A DNA stretch of 64,000 nt from Peronospora farinosa (Eukaryota; Oomycota; Peronosporomycetes; Peronosporales; Peronosporaceae), in the NCBI GenBank assembly GCA_947646735.1, contig CANTFK010000838.1:248001-312000 (forward strand), in the 5' to 3' direction. Below are positions 43,056-53,934 of the stretch, piece by piece. Each line of letters begins with the position of its first letter. The stretch's first letter is position 1. The position numbers were made by a program, and so were the translations under genes. The notes beneath the pieces are model-generated. The model was not told where the DNA came from, ran no database searches, and was given only the letters and a program-made list of their open reading frames with translations.

Positions 43056-44303
43056 TTATAGGAAACCTGTAGGGTAGTCAGCATGGGTAGATAGAAACTC
43101 GATCTCTTTGTCGCCAACGTTGTCCAAGACACTCAAGCACGCACGGTGATTTACCTCTTTAAAATGAGCGCTCAGCTCCACTTGAAGATTCTCGGTCTTT
43201 GCATTTGCTGCAAAACTTTTGCTAAGGCTGTCGTAGACGACCAAGATTAAAAACTGATTGAGCACGCACATTTTATACTGCCGAAGCAGCTCATCAAATG
43301 ACAGCCGCGCAACACCCGCTTCTGTTACCAGTGCCTTATGATATACCTTTAAGCACTGGTCTTCCTGTTCTTGGCGATGACTTGCGCGGACACTGACGAT
43401 GAAGAAAAAAGCGAGATCACGTAGAGGATTTCCCTGACCGCACGTCGCCCAATCCACGAGCCACGTGACCTCCTTCGAGTCATCATCCGTTGGTAAAAGT
43501 ATATTAGCAATGTGAAAGTCACCGTGGATCAATGAAGAAGGTCCATAGTCGACCATTTTGTGCACCACTTGGAGCAGGTCAGGTTTGTTACTCAAATGTT
43601 GGCACAGTGCTGTCAGTTGAGCTTTCTCGCTACTTTTTAGCAGAACCTCATCCACGTAATCTTTCCAGCAACTTGGAAACTGCAAACGTTTTTCTTTACC
43701 TGTCAGCTGGCTGCCTATTCCCGCTGGCGTTGCGAGCCCATCACAGTTGTAACCCCAGTAACGAGTGTGCATCTGAGCTAGTTTCGTCATCAGCATTGGG
43801 ATAAGGTGCGGTGGACTTCCCTCTACACACGTAAATGTCTTCACTGACTCCACACACTCCAACACAATCAGCACATTTGACGTAAAGATTGCAGCTGGAA
43901 TTGCAAACGGGAATCCCACGACGGCCGCCGAGTTCTTCATTGCTGCGTTGCCTGCTTTTGTGGCAAACTCACTATAGAACTTGGACTCTACCGTAAACAT
44001 GGATTCAAATGACAATTCAGGCCGCAGAAACTTCCCTACAAAGCGTCGTTGCATCCTCTTTGCATCGTTGCAACCGTCGTCAGATTCCAACTCGACTGCA
44101 ATGATCACCACCTCTGCAATCACTCCAAGATTCATGGGTTTCCACTCAAAGGTAATTACACGATGCGATGGAAATGCAGGACGCAAAATTTGCTGCAAAA
44201 AATCGGTTGTCAGCAGGCCAGGCCGTATAGGGATCTCCAAGGTATCGGCCATGGTCGGATTTAGGCGACGTTTTTCGAATTGACAGGTGCTTCCGACGAT
44301 CAT
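43056..44303 (-). CDS. EcKL/APH-type small-molecule phosphotransferase
   Basis: Single exon, 415 aa from the ATG at 44303; a second start 18 residues on (MADTLEIPIRPG) is equally possible. The kinase fold is of the aminoglycoside-phosphotransferase/choline-kinase type: LIHGDFHIANILL holds the catalytic Asp and Asn (HGDxxxxN) and LVDWATCGQGNPLRDLAFFF the metal-binding Asp. Overall order and the 'W-x-x-Y' region (THRYWGYNCDGL, near RYWGY) fit the DUF1679/ecdysteroid-kinase-like group. Substrate unknown; choline- or sterol-like molecules are possible by family analogy only. No signal peptide or membrane segments. Confidence 0.8.
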   Translation of the reverse strand: MIVGSTCQFEKRRLNPTMADTLEIPIRPGLLTTDFLQQILRPAFPSHRVITFEWKPMNLGVIAEVVIIAVELESDDGCNDAKRMQRRFVGKFLRPELSFESMFTVESKFYSEFATKAGNAAMKNSAAVVGFPFAIPAAIFTSNVLIVLECVESVKTFTCVEGSPPHLIPMLMTKLAQMHTRYWGYNCDGLATPAGIGSQLTGKEKRLQFPSCWKDYVDEVLLKSSEKAQLTALCQHLSNKPDLLQVVHKMVDYGPSSLIHGDFHIANILLPTDDDSKEVTWLVDWATCGQGNPLRDLAFFFIVSVRASHRQEQEDQCLKVYHKALVTEAGVARLSFDELLRQYKMCVLNQFLILVVYDSLSKSFAANAKTENLQVELSAHFKEVNHRACLSVLDNVGDKEIEFLSTHADYPTGFL

Positions 44304-44486
44304 TTTTAGTTGATTATGTATTGCATAAAAGCTTGATGTAACTGTTAACTTGCTTCATCTTATGCTAACTCTCGACATCTTTGATGCTGTATCGTCCTAA
44401 GATCTGCAAAGTACCGGTACTGTTACACGCTCTAAGATTGAGAATGTGGTTGTATCAATCAAGGTGATGATTATGTAACGTCCAAG

Positions 44487-45989
44487 CTAGCTACACTCTT
44501 GAATCTCAAATGTCATCACCGATGCCGCCGGAATCGATGCGCTGAATGACGTACCAGACAGCTCGATTGTCGATGGCTTGTAAAGTGCACCTGATCCGCT
44601 CGTCTCCGTCATCCAAGTACTGATCGGACCCTTTACCGATTGAAAGCTCGACAGATCGAAGGTGACCGTCGAAGCTGTTTTACCCGAGTTTACTGTTACC
44701 AATACCAGCAGGTTTGATTTCGCATCGTGAGCTACGACAGTATGTTGTAGATCACTCGTCGAGAGGATGGTCATGCCGGGACGAATATGGCGTGTGTACT
44801 GTGCCAGCACATAGAACTTAGTGTTCACCACTCCAAGCGTTTTGTCGGCTGGGCTAGCCTGAATTAACCCCCAACCACCACCATCAAGTACTTGCCAATA
44901 CACAAATGCCGAAATGCCCATTACATTTATGTCAAGTGGAATAGATTCGGCCATGCTGAGTCCAGTGCCATCCTTTTCACCATATTCAGAGTCCCATAGT
45001 TTTTTGTCCAACTTTGTAACGAGATCCTTCAAAGGTTTTCGATCTGGACCGCGGTATGGACTCAAGCCTTCGTAGCCGTGTGTGTTTACCTTTCCAAAAG
45101 TAGCCAGCACATCTGGCTTTGCCGACATGGATCGAAGAGTCGATAACGCTAGCGAAGGCGTGTTTTCGTCGGATGTTGCGATAACAACATTGTTCATTCC
45201 GAGATCGTCCAGGTGGCGACGAAGTTTCAACAAGACACTGATTTGCGAATCTACGTTAAAGCGACAGCCCTCCTGTCCTTTTGGAAACTTCCACCATATA
45301 CTCATCGGCTCATTAAAAGCTTCCACGTAATCGAAGCTGACGCCCCACTTGTGCTTTGCATGCTTCACCACGTACGCCAAGTAAAACGCAAACGCGTTGT
45401 GGTTCCAGCTTTGCAAGTTATCCTTCCTACCATCGTCTCCACCAGCAGTAGCATGGTTGTGTGTCATCCACCATGGAGGAGAGTTTGAAAACGCTTCGGT
45501 AACATCGACACCGCGTTTGATCGCCAAGTTGAGCATCGTGCGCTGGTTGAGGTCGGCATTCCAGTCCCAACTCTTACTATCCGAGTCGTTACTCAACCAA
45601 TTTATCCAAAACGATTCGATAAACTTGAACGCCGGCATGCTTGGAGAAAGCTTCATTGCGACCTTGGTGCCACCGTCATCGATGACGTTCTTGCTCGACC
45701 CACCAATGTTGTAGCGAACGACGTTGAGCCCCAGCCCTGGAAGTCCGGACGGTCCTCCTTCCAGCGTCACACTGTCTTGCAGCGTGAAAAATACGTCGGC
45801 AATGTCTTTGCGGTCTCCAAAAGCGTTGGCCCACCAGCAAAGAGACGTGCCCCATCCTTCCCAATTGTCAAGGATCGTTGTCCCAGCATCAGCTTTCACC
45901 GTGTAGTCGGCGACGACTTGTGAGGGCAGGGTCGCCAGAAACGCCCAAGCTACGGCTGGAATTGCGAGTGATGGAATAGTAGTAAGCAT
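44487..45989 (-). CDS. secreted GH30 glycoside hydrolase (endo-beta-1,6-glucanase/galactanase-like)
   Basis: Single exon; ATG at 45989 gives 500 aa (a TTG three codons earlier is ignored). A signal peptide of about 28 residues ends LPSQVVADY. The catalytic barrel includes WEGWGTSLCWWANAFGDR, the acid/base Glu in VEAFNEPMSIWW and the nucleophile Glu in LWDSEYGEKDGTG. A C-terminal beta domain (residues about 400-500) is typical of GH30. The closest family by motif is fungal/oomycete endo-beta-1,6-galactanase-like GH30, acting outside the cell on wall or host polysaccharides. Substrate cannot be decided from sequence. Confidence 0.9.
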   Translation of the reverse strand: MLTTIPSLAIPAVAWAFLATLPSQVVADYTVKADAGTTILDNWEGWGTSLCWWANAFGDRKDIADVFFTLQDSVTLEGGPSGLPGLGLNVVRYNIGGSSKNVIDDGGTKVAMKLSPSMPAFKFIESFWINWLSNDSDSKSWDWNADLNQRTMLNLAIKRGVDVTEAFSNSPPWWMTHNHATAGGDDGRKDNLQSWNHNAFAFYLAYVVKHAKHKWGVSFDYVEAFNEPMSIWWKFPKGQEGCRFNVDSQISVLLKLRRHLDDLGMNNVVIATSDENTPSLALSTLRSMSAKPDVLATFGKVNTHGYEGLSPYRGPDRKPLKDLVTKLDKKLWDSEYGEKDGTGLSMAESIPLDINVMGISAFVYWQVLDGGGWGLIQASPADKTLGVVNTKFYVLAQYTRHIRPGMTILSTSDLQHTVVAHDAKSNLLVLVTVNSGKTASTVTFDLSSFQSVKGPISTWMTETSGSGALYKPSTIELSGTSFSASIPAASVMTFEIQECS

Positions 45990-47414
45990 CAGATTCAATG
46001 CTTATCAATTCTCGGCGGAATCGCAAATGAGGTTGAGGAAGCGATAGACGGAGAGCCACCCACCGCACAAATTCGTCAGTCCATGCCCATCTTCGAATAT
46101 TATTCCAAACCGAATCTTCTTGTCTGCGTCTCAGCACGACACGATTTTTTGCCCAGGCTCTAACTAAACGAACACACTGGATATTCCAGTCTTGCTGATC
46201 CCTGATATGCAGCTCCGATCGGAATCGGAACGGATGGAATCACGTTCAAGAGGAGTTCGCTTCGTGGAACCGGAAGTTGCGCTCAGGAAGCGGAATGGAG
46301 AAGAGCAGAAACTTATTTGAGTCTGGGTGCAGGGTGTTCGCTGCTTTATCGACGTGCCCCACACCTTGGGACTTTGTGCTTATTGCTCCCCGTCAGGTCC
46401 ACAAGCTGCGCAGATTCCCATGGCGCACGCAGCGGAGAGAAGACTTTTCCCCTTTACACTTGACCCCATGATGGGGGAAGGCAAGGGGACTGGTATGCCG
46501 GCTTTTTGGAGGCCTTCGTCGCTTGGCAATTGTCCCAAATTGGGAAGTGATGTTCTCTACTTTCTGATTAGCATGATCCAGCTTGGTTCACTAGATTTTC
46601 TCCTGGTATTGACGGATCGACTCGTTCTGCTTATCAGCTAAAGCTTGAAGCAAAATGGTACCGAATAGGATGGAGCTACACATTGTATTCACCTTTTCTA
46701 CTTCACAAGGCGCACGAAACGGCAAGACACACGTACTACCCATGACAAGGTAAACGAATACATTACTGATGCGAGGGGATGTGTCCAAAGACGATTACAC
46801 GACTAGAGCTGAAAAGGATAGGCGGAATGATACAACATGTCGTTCTCAAGATTGAAAAACGCGATAATACGCCAGGAACTGACAACAGCTTGGCAGGCTT
46901 GGTCCATAGTCTGCTGAGAAATAAAGTGACGCAACACCTGGACATCTCGTCATGGATAATACTTGTTTGTTGCAGCCAACTTGCAATTTGGTGCGTGGCA
47001 TTGCAATGAGCAACGTGTGCGTTCGACTCGACACTTTGGCGGGTTTTTGACTCAAACATCACCAGAAACATCCACAGGCGGGCTCACTTCTGGAGTTTGC
47101 AATCTTGTTCAGACCGAAATCTCCTCACAAAGTTGGCGCCATGCAAGCTGCACTTTACCGCTCAATTTAAGGTGGAATCGGATACCTGGCTCGAGTGAGG
47201 AGGTTGAGACGCTCTGGCTTATGCAGACGGCTGGAGGGCTTTTGATCTATACAAGGTGTCTATGAAGTTCATCAAGGTAGCGCAGCTACCGAACGGCAGC
47301 TACTATAAAACGCAGTCAGTTTCGTCCCAAATGTGATTGTGAGGGAGTATAGAGATGAAGTTTGAAGGCCTATAGAATCCGGAACTACTGCAATAGCAGT
47401 GTTTAGGTTGAATC
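45990..47414. other. poorly defined interval, possible diverged exons on + strand
   Basis: About 1.4 kb. No known family. On the + strand the stretch 46654-47260 shows several open segments bounded by splice-like dinucleotides (for example a frame opening MVPNRMELHIV that ends at ATGACAAG|gtaaac, then one from about 46790 to 46960, and one around 47164-47250 with EEVETLWLMQTAGG). I could not build a unique model because acceptors and frames compete. Confidence 0.3.
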
Positions 47415-48036
47415 ATGTGCGGAGGTGTTATGGTAGTCGATCTGAAAGCGGTGCGTGATGAAAGGAAAGTTTCGTCTTTATGCAAGATGTGCTTGTTTGT
47501 TGTACCTTGTAATGCAAGTAAGCTGTGGAAACGTTTGCCAATGGCTAAGCAGTGGCAGGGAAGAAAAGATCTCCGAGTTGGTCACGTAAAACGACGAGCC
47601 GTACCGAAAACATGTAAATCAGAAGACACAACGCAGAACGGAGTGCTTACGAGTGCGAAACTAATACAAACTGTCGACAAACGACAAAGACGATCAAAGA
47701 GCGGTCGACGTCGGGTGGAAAGCGCAGAAAGGAAGGATTACTCGCCCTGGATACGTAAACACAAGCATCTGAAGCGGCACAAGGATCGAGATATCGTACA
47801 AGTGACTACGCGCGAGTACCGTCACCTGGCTCAATTCAACTGTTTTTTTAGGCGTGGAGCATATACCACAAGAAACGACTAAAGATCATTGCAACAATCT
47901 TATCATTCAAGAGCACAAGCTGTAAGACATATCTGGAAGAACTGGAAAACTTCTGACGCGACATCGACTTCCTGTTGCAGATGTAGACCAGTTGTCCAGT
48001 TCTCAAGTGGAAGTCCTTCCATGCCTGTGCGGCTAA
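47415..48036 (+). CDS. hypothetical basic protein, three exons (tentative)
   Basis: A phase-consistent model is 47415-47801, 47852-47921, 47981-48036, giving 170 aa. The product is strongly basic (KRQRRSKSGRRR, then IRKHKHLKRHKDRD) with five Cys residues near the N-terminus and middle (MCGG, LCKMC, VVPC), and ends VLPCLCG. No domain is recognised. Donors GTGACT and GTAAGA and a T-rich acceptor (tttttttag) are acceptable but not strong, and no start context supports it. It may be a real small nuclear protein, the 3' part of a longer gene with exons upstream, or a chance frame. Confidence 0.35.
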
Positions 48037-48741
48037 TGATGCGATGGAGAAGCACACGCGTTTCAAAAGGCAGTAGTTTGACGTGCGTAGCTATTGAGAC
48101 GGGAGCAAACTTGGGGTATCAACGGACAAGTATGGTCAAGGGGATGAAGCAGTCGCTGCAGGAGTGCTCAATGATGGCCAGATGAGTTCAAGACGAGCAA
48201 GCTCTGCACACAGGTCTACCGGACGCTATCATCTTTTTGATACTCTGTGAGTATAAGCTTACGAGATGAAAGAAGCGTTAGAGAGTGTGCTGGCCGCAAT
48301 TGAGCCGAAGTGCAGCTCGAGGAGAAGGAATGTTACGGAGTCGACTGGAGGCATTCAGATGAAGACCGTAAATAGACACAAAAGGTAGAAACGAAAATGC
48401 CTTTACCTAGGCGAGACCTGGACATTGCAGCGGCATTACCTGCGACTGCAATAATACAACGCCTTTTACAACAGAGATGCCTGGTTGAGACACGTTTATA
48501 TAAAGAACGGATGGACGCTCGGTCGTTTAGATTAGGCCGTCTTTCACTTTGGCGGCTCAGCAACGACCGAGGGTGTCCCTGTGCTTCCACTCACCTACAT
48601 ACAATTGAAGCTGCAGTTTTTTCTTCTCTTTGTCCGTCTCGACGTCGACCAGTTCATTTCTTCACGTGCGGGAAATTCTCGTACTTCATTCCCGGTTGGC
48701 ATCCCTCCTTCGGTCGGAGAGTGCATGCAAAAAATGAACGC
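48037..48741. other. intergenic region
   Basis: About 700 bp. The frame at 48397-48894 on the + strand overlaps the 3' end of the PX/TM gene and has no family features. Nothing else recognised. Confidence 0.5.
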
Positions 48742-49713
48742 CTAGTAGGCTTGGCAGAATTTACGCAACGACCTCGTAGTGGACAACACTGGGTCGGAAC
48801 GCACGGTATCGATGAACGTCTGCAAACGCGCTCGACGGGCGTTCAGCACGTGGTTTGTGAGCTCGGGCTGCACGAAAAGCACCGCACCACTTGACAAATG
48901 AGGCACCTTAATTGCACGCAACTGTTTCTTGGCCTGGACTTCCTTATTCAGGTCACGTTCGAGTTGCTTGAATTCATCAAACGTAGCCGTAACGTCCCAC
49001 ATGATGACGGGGTTCATGTGCTTTTCCTGGGTAGTTGATTCGGCACCGCAATCCACACGCACGACGTATATATCGCGCGGCTTGCGCTTGCCAAGCACCG
49101 TCTGAATAAACGCTTTGCCAACACGGATGTTCGCCTCGCCCAGGTTCATATCCACGCGTCGACGCATATCGCCCGGCACGACGTTGACCAAAAGGCGATT
49201 CCTGTTCAATTGTGCCAACACACGACGTCGAGCTGAAGCTTGAATCTTGGAAACAGTCGTATCGTCGATCTTGTTCTTGCTGACATGGGTGGACTTGAAC
49301 GAACTGATGGTGCTGTCAACGTAAAGCAACGGGAGCGTCGGAATGACCGAAAACCCCTTCTTGTTCGGGATATCGTGATAGGTTCTAGCAGTACTAGACG
49401 TCGTAATTGTCATGCTCAGCATGGCAAGACCCCTAAACGTGTAAAAGGTGATGAGTAAGAACGCTGTCGTCTGTGCAAGCCGAGCGAGAAGAAACGACAG
49501 GATGTTCCATGCCAGCACAAAAGCGACGTAAGTGGCGAGCAACAGCGATGCAGCTGAGCTGAGGGTGACGTCCAGATGTAGCAGCGAATCATAGGAGCTT
49601 GTCAAAACGGCCAAGCGAACGCCCGGTAGATTCACCACAATGGTTGGCTTGGAATTGTCCGAGCTCACGGCCCGTGCTCGGGTTTTCATTGTGTCTGTGG
49701 TGGTAGACTGCAT
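48742..49713 (-). CDS. membrane-anchored protein with C-terminal PX-like domain
   Basis: Single exon; the first ATG at 49713 gives 323 aa (an upstream in-frame GTG at 49746 is ignored). Residues about 35-105 hold hydrophobic segments that form two or three membrane helices (LLLATYVAFVLAWNILSFLL, TTAFLLITFYTF). The C-terminal 120 residues resemble a PX domain: WDVTATFDEFKQLERDL (degenerate R-x-(S/T)-x-F), a basic loop, KVPHLS and RRARLQTFIDTVRSD. The usual phosphoinositide-binding Arg of the first motif is replaced by Thr, so lipid binding is doubtful. Location in an endomembrane is inferred. A 5' exon further upstream cannot be excluded. Confidence 0.68.
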   Translation of the reverse strand: MQSTTTDTMKTRARAVSSDNSKPTIVVNLPGVRLAVLTSSYDSLLHLDVTLSSAASLLLATYVAFVLAWNILSFLLARLAQTTAFLLITFYTFRGLAMLSMTITTSSTARTYHDIPNKKGFSVIPTLPLLYVDSTISSFKSTHVSKNKIDDTTVSKIQASARRRVLAQLNRNRLLVNVVPGDMRRRVDMNLGEANIRVGKAFIQTVLGKRKPRDIYVVRVDCGAESTTQEKHMNPVIMWDVTATFDEFKQLERDLNKEVQAKKQLRAIKVPHLSSGAVLFVQPELTNHVLNARRARLQTFIDTVRSDPVLSTTRSLRKFCQAY

Positions 49714-50325
49714 GCAGACCTTCCAAGTCTTTGCAATGGCTTTCACAAAGACGTTCAGAGCTCGAACGTTAGCGTTAGAGGAGACGAACAGGGAAAATGA
49801 AAGACTGCTGGCGTCTTGGACAGTCTATTTGAAGCTGCAGGCACGTCACACTATGCTGCTGCTTAGATGATGGCTCTCCTGTACACTGTCCTGTTTCTTG
49901 CAGATTGATACTGACGTTGGGGAAAGCACAAGCCATCTTGAACACGTTTGATAAGCTTGAAGCCGAACTGGCTTTTGCTTCAACGTGAAAGTCAGCGTGT
50001 CAATGAGATGTAAGACTTGCGGTGCTGAAAAAGATGAGTAACACTAGCACTTGCATCCTTTGACACGAGGTTGCAACTCTTACCATTTGTCATTGCTGGA
50101 GATGATAGTCATCGCATGGTGTCGAGCTGATTGGCAATTGCTGAACACTAACCTTATGAATTTTCCATTGCTGCCGCATGTTGCCTACAAGCTGTTTCTT
50201 TGCTATGGTCTACAAAAACACAGCAATAGTGCCAGCACTCGCAATTCAGGTCAAGCGAGGAAGTGGCGTTGTACCATTATCATGTTCACATGAAACACAT
50301 GCATTTTTTTTGGTATTGGCTCTCC
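49714..50325. other. intergenic region
   Basis: About 610 bp between the PX/TM gene start and the AP-4 epsilon stop. No gene recognised. Confidence 0.5.
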
Positions 50326-53300
50326 TTATTTAAGTCGCAGGGCCGTTGCATCAAGGAGCTGGTCGGTAAAATTCATGTCAGCCGTGCGAACCGTTAGGTC
50401 CACGAAGCCGCCACTGCGGACCTTCACGTGGATCAATCCTACATGCTCCGAGTTTATTAGACGGCAAGCTGCAATCGCTTCGTTGGCTGGATGAGCGAAC
50501 ACGTAACAACAACCAAGGCGTTAGTAGAGCTCTGTAGCAGTACACATACATCCAAATCACAGCACGTACTCGTTGGGATGGCTTCGACGGTGTGCACATT
50601 AAACAAGTGCATTCGACCCATGAAATCCTCGAGCGTGCGAATACCGCTCGGGTTCACCTTTGTCTTCTTCTCGCATGGACAGGTGCCCCAACGACTACCA
50701 AAGTCCTGTGTAGTGATCTGCCACGGCTCGAGCTGCCGACCATTGTACTGGAAAACCCCCGTGTTGCTGCTGCTGCTGCTACCGCCCAGCATATTCAAAC
50801 TATTCGCAGGGCTTTTTCCAAGCTCAGCAGCAACTTCATGTGCAAGCAGAACAAACCAAACCATCAATACCTATTCTTACCAAACGCCGTGACGCCAAAT
50901 ACACTTACCATTCATGCTGGAGCCGAGACCCGACATGTCGAAGGGATCTATAGAAGGAGCTGGGGGACTAGCTTCAGGAAAAGTTGCTGGCCCCAGCGAT
51001 GGGCCCATTCCAAAGGGATCTGCGTGCACCATCGGCTGCTGCTGCTGTGGCGGTGGCTGCTGAAACATACCAGGGTTCTGTGGGGCTGCAGGCGTATCAA
51101 ATGAAATATCGAGCAGGTCCATTTCAACTTTTGGTTGCTGCTGTTGCGGAGGCGGAGCTTGCTCCATAGGCGCTTGGGCTGCAGGAGGCTGCTGTTGGTC
51201 GCTTCGGCTCGTTGTGCGACGCGTTGAAGGTCGGCCAGTACGGCGGCCAGAAGTAAGAGTTGAGCGGACGTTTGTTCCACCACGTCGGCCTCCGGGCATC
51301 AGGGCGGGAGCACCGGGGATACCACCAAAGATGGCGGAAGCCAAAATCTGTCGCTCGTCAACGTTGCCTGTGGCTTCGTCTTCACTCGAGACCTCGCCGC
51401 TATTGTAGTTGTTAGAGCTGCCGTACTCTTGCTGCAGCGCTTGCTGGGGAGGCTGAGCTCCATATGATCCCTGGCCGCTATAGGTAGGCTGAGCACCATA
51501 GCTAGGTTGTCCAGCTTGTCCACCATAGGGACCCTGGCCGCCCTGGTTGTACGGGTCGGGCGGATAGCCAACTCCAGGGGCACCAACTGCAGGTGCGACT
51601 GGTGTGGTGTTGTCGGGCGTGCTAAGACCCGTTGGACCCCATACGTTCTTGGCCACTCCGCGTTTGGCAACACCAATGCCCGCAATGGAATCTGGGCCAC
51701 CAGAACTGCCCAATCCAGGCATACCGGCATGACCAATATTGCCACCCCACTTGTTAACCCCGAAGGAGTTCTGCTGGTCTGCAAGAGGAAGCTTAGTTGG
51801 GTATGGGATTTCAGGTTTCTTGTAGGCCTCAAAATTTAGGCGGTTCGAGTCGCTGTCGTTGTGACGGCGGCCGTACCCCTCATCTTCATCATCCGAGTCC
51901 TCTGGCGGATCATAAGGGGGTGCTCCTTGAGCAACGGCTTTTTCAACGAAGCTCTTGAGGAAAGAGAGATTGGGATCTACCTCGATGTCTTCGCAGCTTG
52001 CGTCTTCCGGGAAGACCTCGTTCATTAAAGAGAAGTTTTTAGTTAGTGCGAGGTACTCAAAGCAGCGCTGCTGAAGGTCCGTACTGCGGCTAGTCTTGTA
52101 CTTGTTCATCATTGCATCAGCCACATCAAGAGTATGTCCCATTTGAGCGGTAATCTTCGTGACAGCCGAAAGTACGTAACCACGCGTAGTGTCTTCCTGG
52201 TCGAATGGGCGATCGACAAGCTCCACAAGGCGCTCGCAAATCTCCTCCAGTTCCATAGCATCAGACAGATAGCCGTATTCACCAAGGACCCAAGCCATGG
52301 TGCAGACCAGAATATCGGGCAGTACTGGACGTTCCAGCAGTTCAAGATAAATGTTTACTGCATCGCGACGCAGCTCCATGTCCTGATCCTCGTCTTCACC
52401 GCTTCCCTCAGCAATTAAACGCAGCAAATTGTGCGCCACCTCAGGGCGAACAAGGTCGCCGCCCAACTCGAATACATTTGTCATGGTTTGGATGTACCAA
52501 GCATTGCTTGGTGCATAGCGTTCAGCACATTGCGTAATACGCGAGACCAGTTCCGTCCGGAGAAAAACATCTGAAGCTTCACGAAGGAACTGGGTGAGCT
52601 TATCCGAAATGAACTCAACGTTCACCGGGTTCGTCATACGATACAGCAAATCCAGCGTCTTTCGCTTCAGTGTTTCATCTGGATCCTCAAGGCAATCAAT
52701 AACAGCCATTTGGTGTGCTGCAGCGTACCGTGGGTGGTCCTTTACGATGGCAGCAAGTCCCGTAACACCTAAGTATTTCAAGTTATGGTTGTCACTTGAA
52801 ATGAAACGGGAAATGCTAGCTGCTGCAGCATCCAGCAGCGTACTGTTCGGGTAGATAGTTGTCACAGTTTGCACACATTCGTAGATGATAGCGTATCCCA
52901 CATTGATGCCGGTATCCGCGCGACGCATCACATCGTGCAGCACCTCGTACATGCCCTCACTGGTCTGTTGATCAGCCTGGCCTAGCAGTGCCAAGATCTT
53001 TAAAAGACGGATCTGAATCCATGGTGCTGGAATGCGGTGGTAGTCAAACTCACGAGGCAAACGATGCTCTGTAATCTGCTTGAGGATACTAACGAAACTG
53101 GGCACGAGGTCCTTGTAGTTCGTAGGAGTAGCCTCGGCAAGATCATGGAGAATACAGAGCGTCGTTCCCATGACACTAGGGTCACGATCACACAATGTAC
53201 GACGCAGAGCACCTCCGACCTCAGTGACTGAGTCTGGATTGAGCTGATGAAAGCGGTGAATAGCCATCACTGCTTTCTTCCGGACAAGCTCAGCATCATG

Positions 53301-53780
53301 ACGTAGGAGATCAAGGATCATGGGCTGCACTGCTGGTATCATTTCCACTGTCACTAGCTTACAAACTGCCATTAGAGCAGAACAAACTTCCAGGTGGTTG
53401 GAACTTTGTAAATCTCTTTGTAATTGATTAATGATCATAAATCGGAACTCGTGCGTCGGAGACAGACACAAACTACACGTGAGATAACCCACTCGTTTTT
53501 GCATAAGGTTTGTACTAGCTGTCATCTCGACAGCCTTGATATAGCCAAAGGAAGCGTCATGGCCCAGCATTTCCACGTACATGAGACGAATAAGGAACTC
53601 CCGTTTGCGTTTATTTACGAGGTTACTAGACGTGCTGGACGAGGCCGTCACGTCGCTCAATTTTCGCTTCAGTTGCGCGACCTCATGAAGAATAATGCGA
53701 TCTTCTTCCTGCTTTGATTTGCTCTCACCGATCGACTTGACAAGCTCAAAGAACTCCTTGGACAAATGTCCGCCCGACAT
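50326..53780 (-). CDS. AP-4 complex subunit epsilon
   Basis: Three exons read leftward: 53780-50909, 50833-50570, 50486-50326; phases agree, 1098 aa. The adaptin trunk starts LSKEFFELVKSIGESKSKQEEDRII and proceeds through VEMLGHDASFGYIKAVEM, typical of epsilon (and gamma/alpha) large chains; the region PPYDPPEDSD after about residue 640 fits AP-4. The hinge is long and rich in Gln, Pro and Gly, with repeated QPxYGAQ-type units, a clathrin-box-like LLDISFD and two DPF motifs. The last two exons encode an ear-like domain (EPWQITTQDFGSRWG; VKVRSGGFVDLTVRTADMNF). AP-4 sorts cargo at the trans-Golgi network, normally without clathrin. The 83-bp last intron was placed by frame; its branch-like ctaac supports it. 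Confidence 0.88.
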
Positions 53781-53934
53781 GGTATCACCTTATTAGATGA
53801 CGTGGATATGGTGGGCTCCCCTATCGGAAAAAACAGTTTTTTAACGCAAAAAAAGCGTTTTTTATTTTTACTGTTAAGTACTTGTAACCTATCCTACATC
53901 ATATTGATGACTATTGACTGGCATATTGCAAATT
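53781..53934. promoter_or_regulatory. bidirectional promoter, AP-4 epsilon / WDR82
   Basis: 154 bp separate the two opposing start codons. The middle is A/T-rich with runs of A and T around 53830-53870. No specific motif is claimed. Confidence 0.45.

Noticed and set aside
48397..48894. 165-codon + strand frame
   Set aside because: Half of it is antisense to the PX/TM gene and the remainder has no features or splice support.
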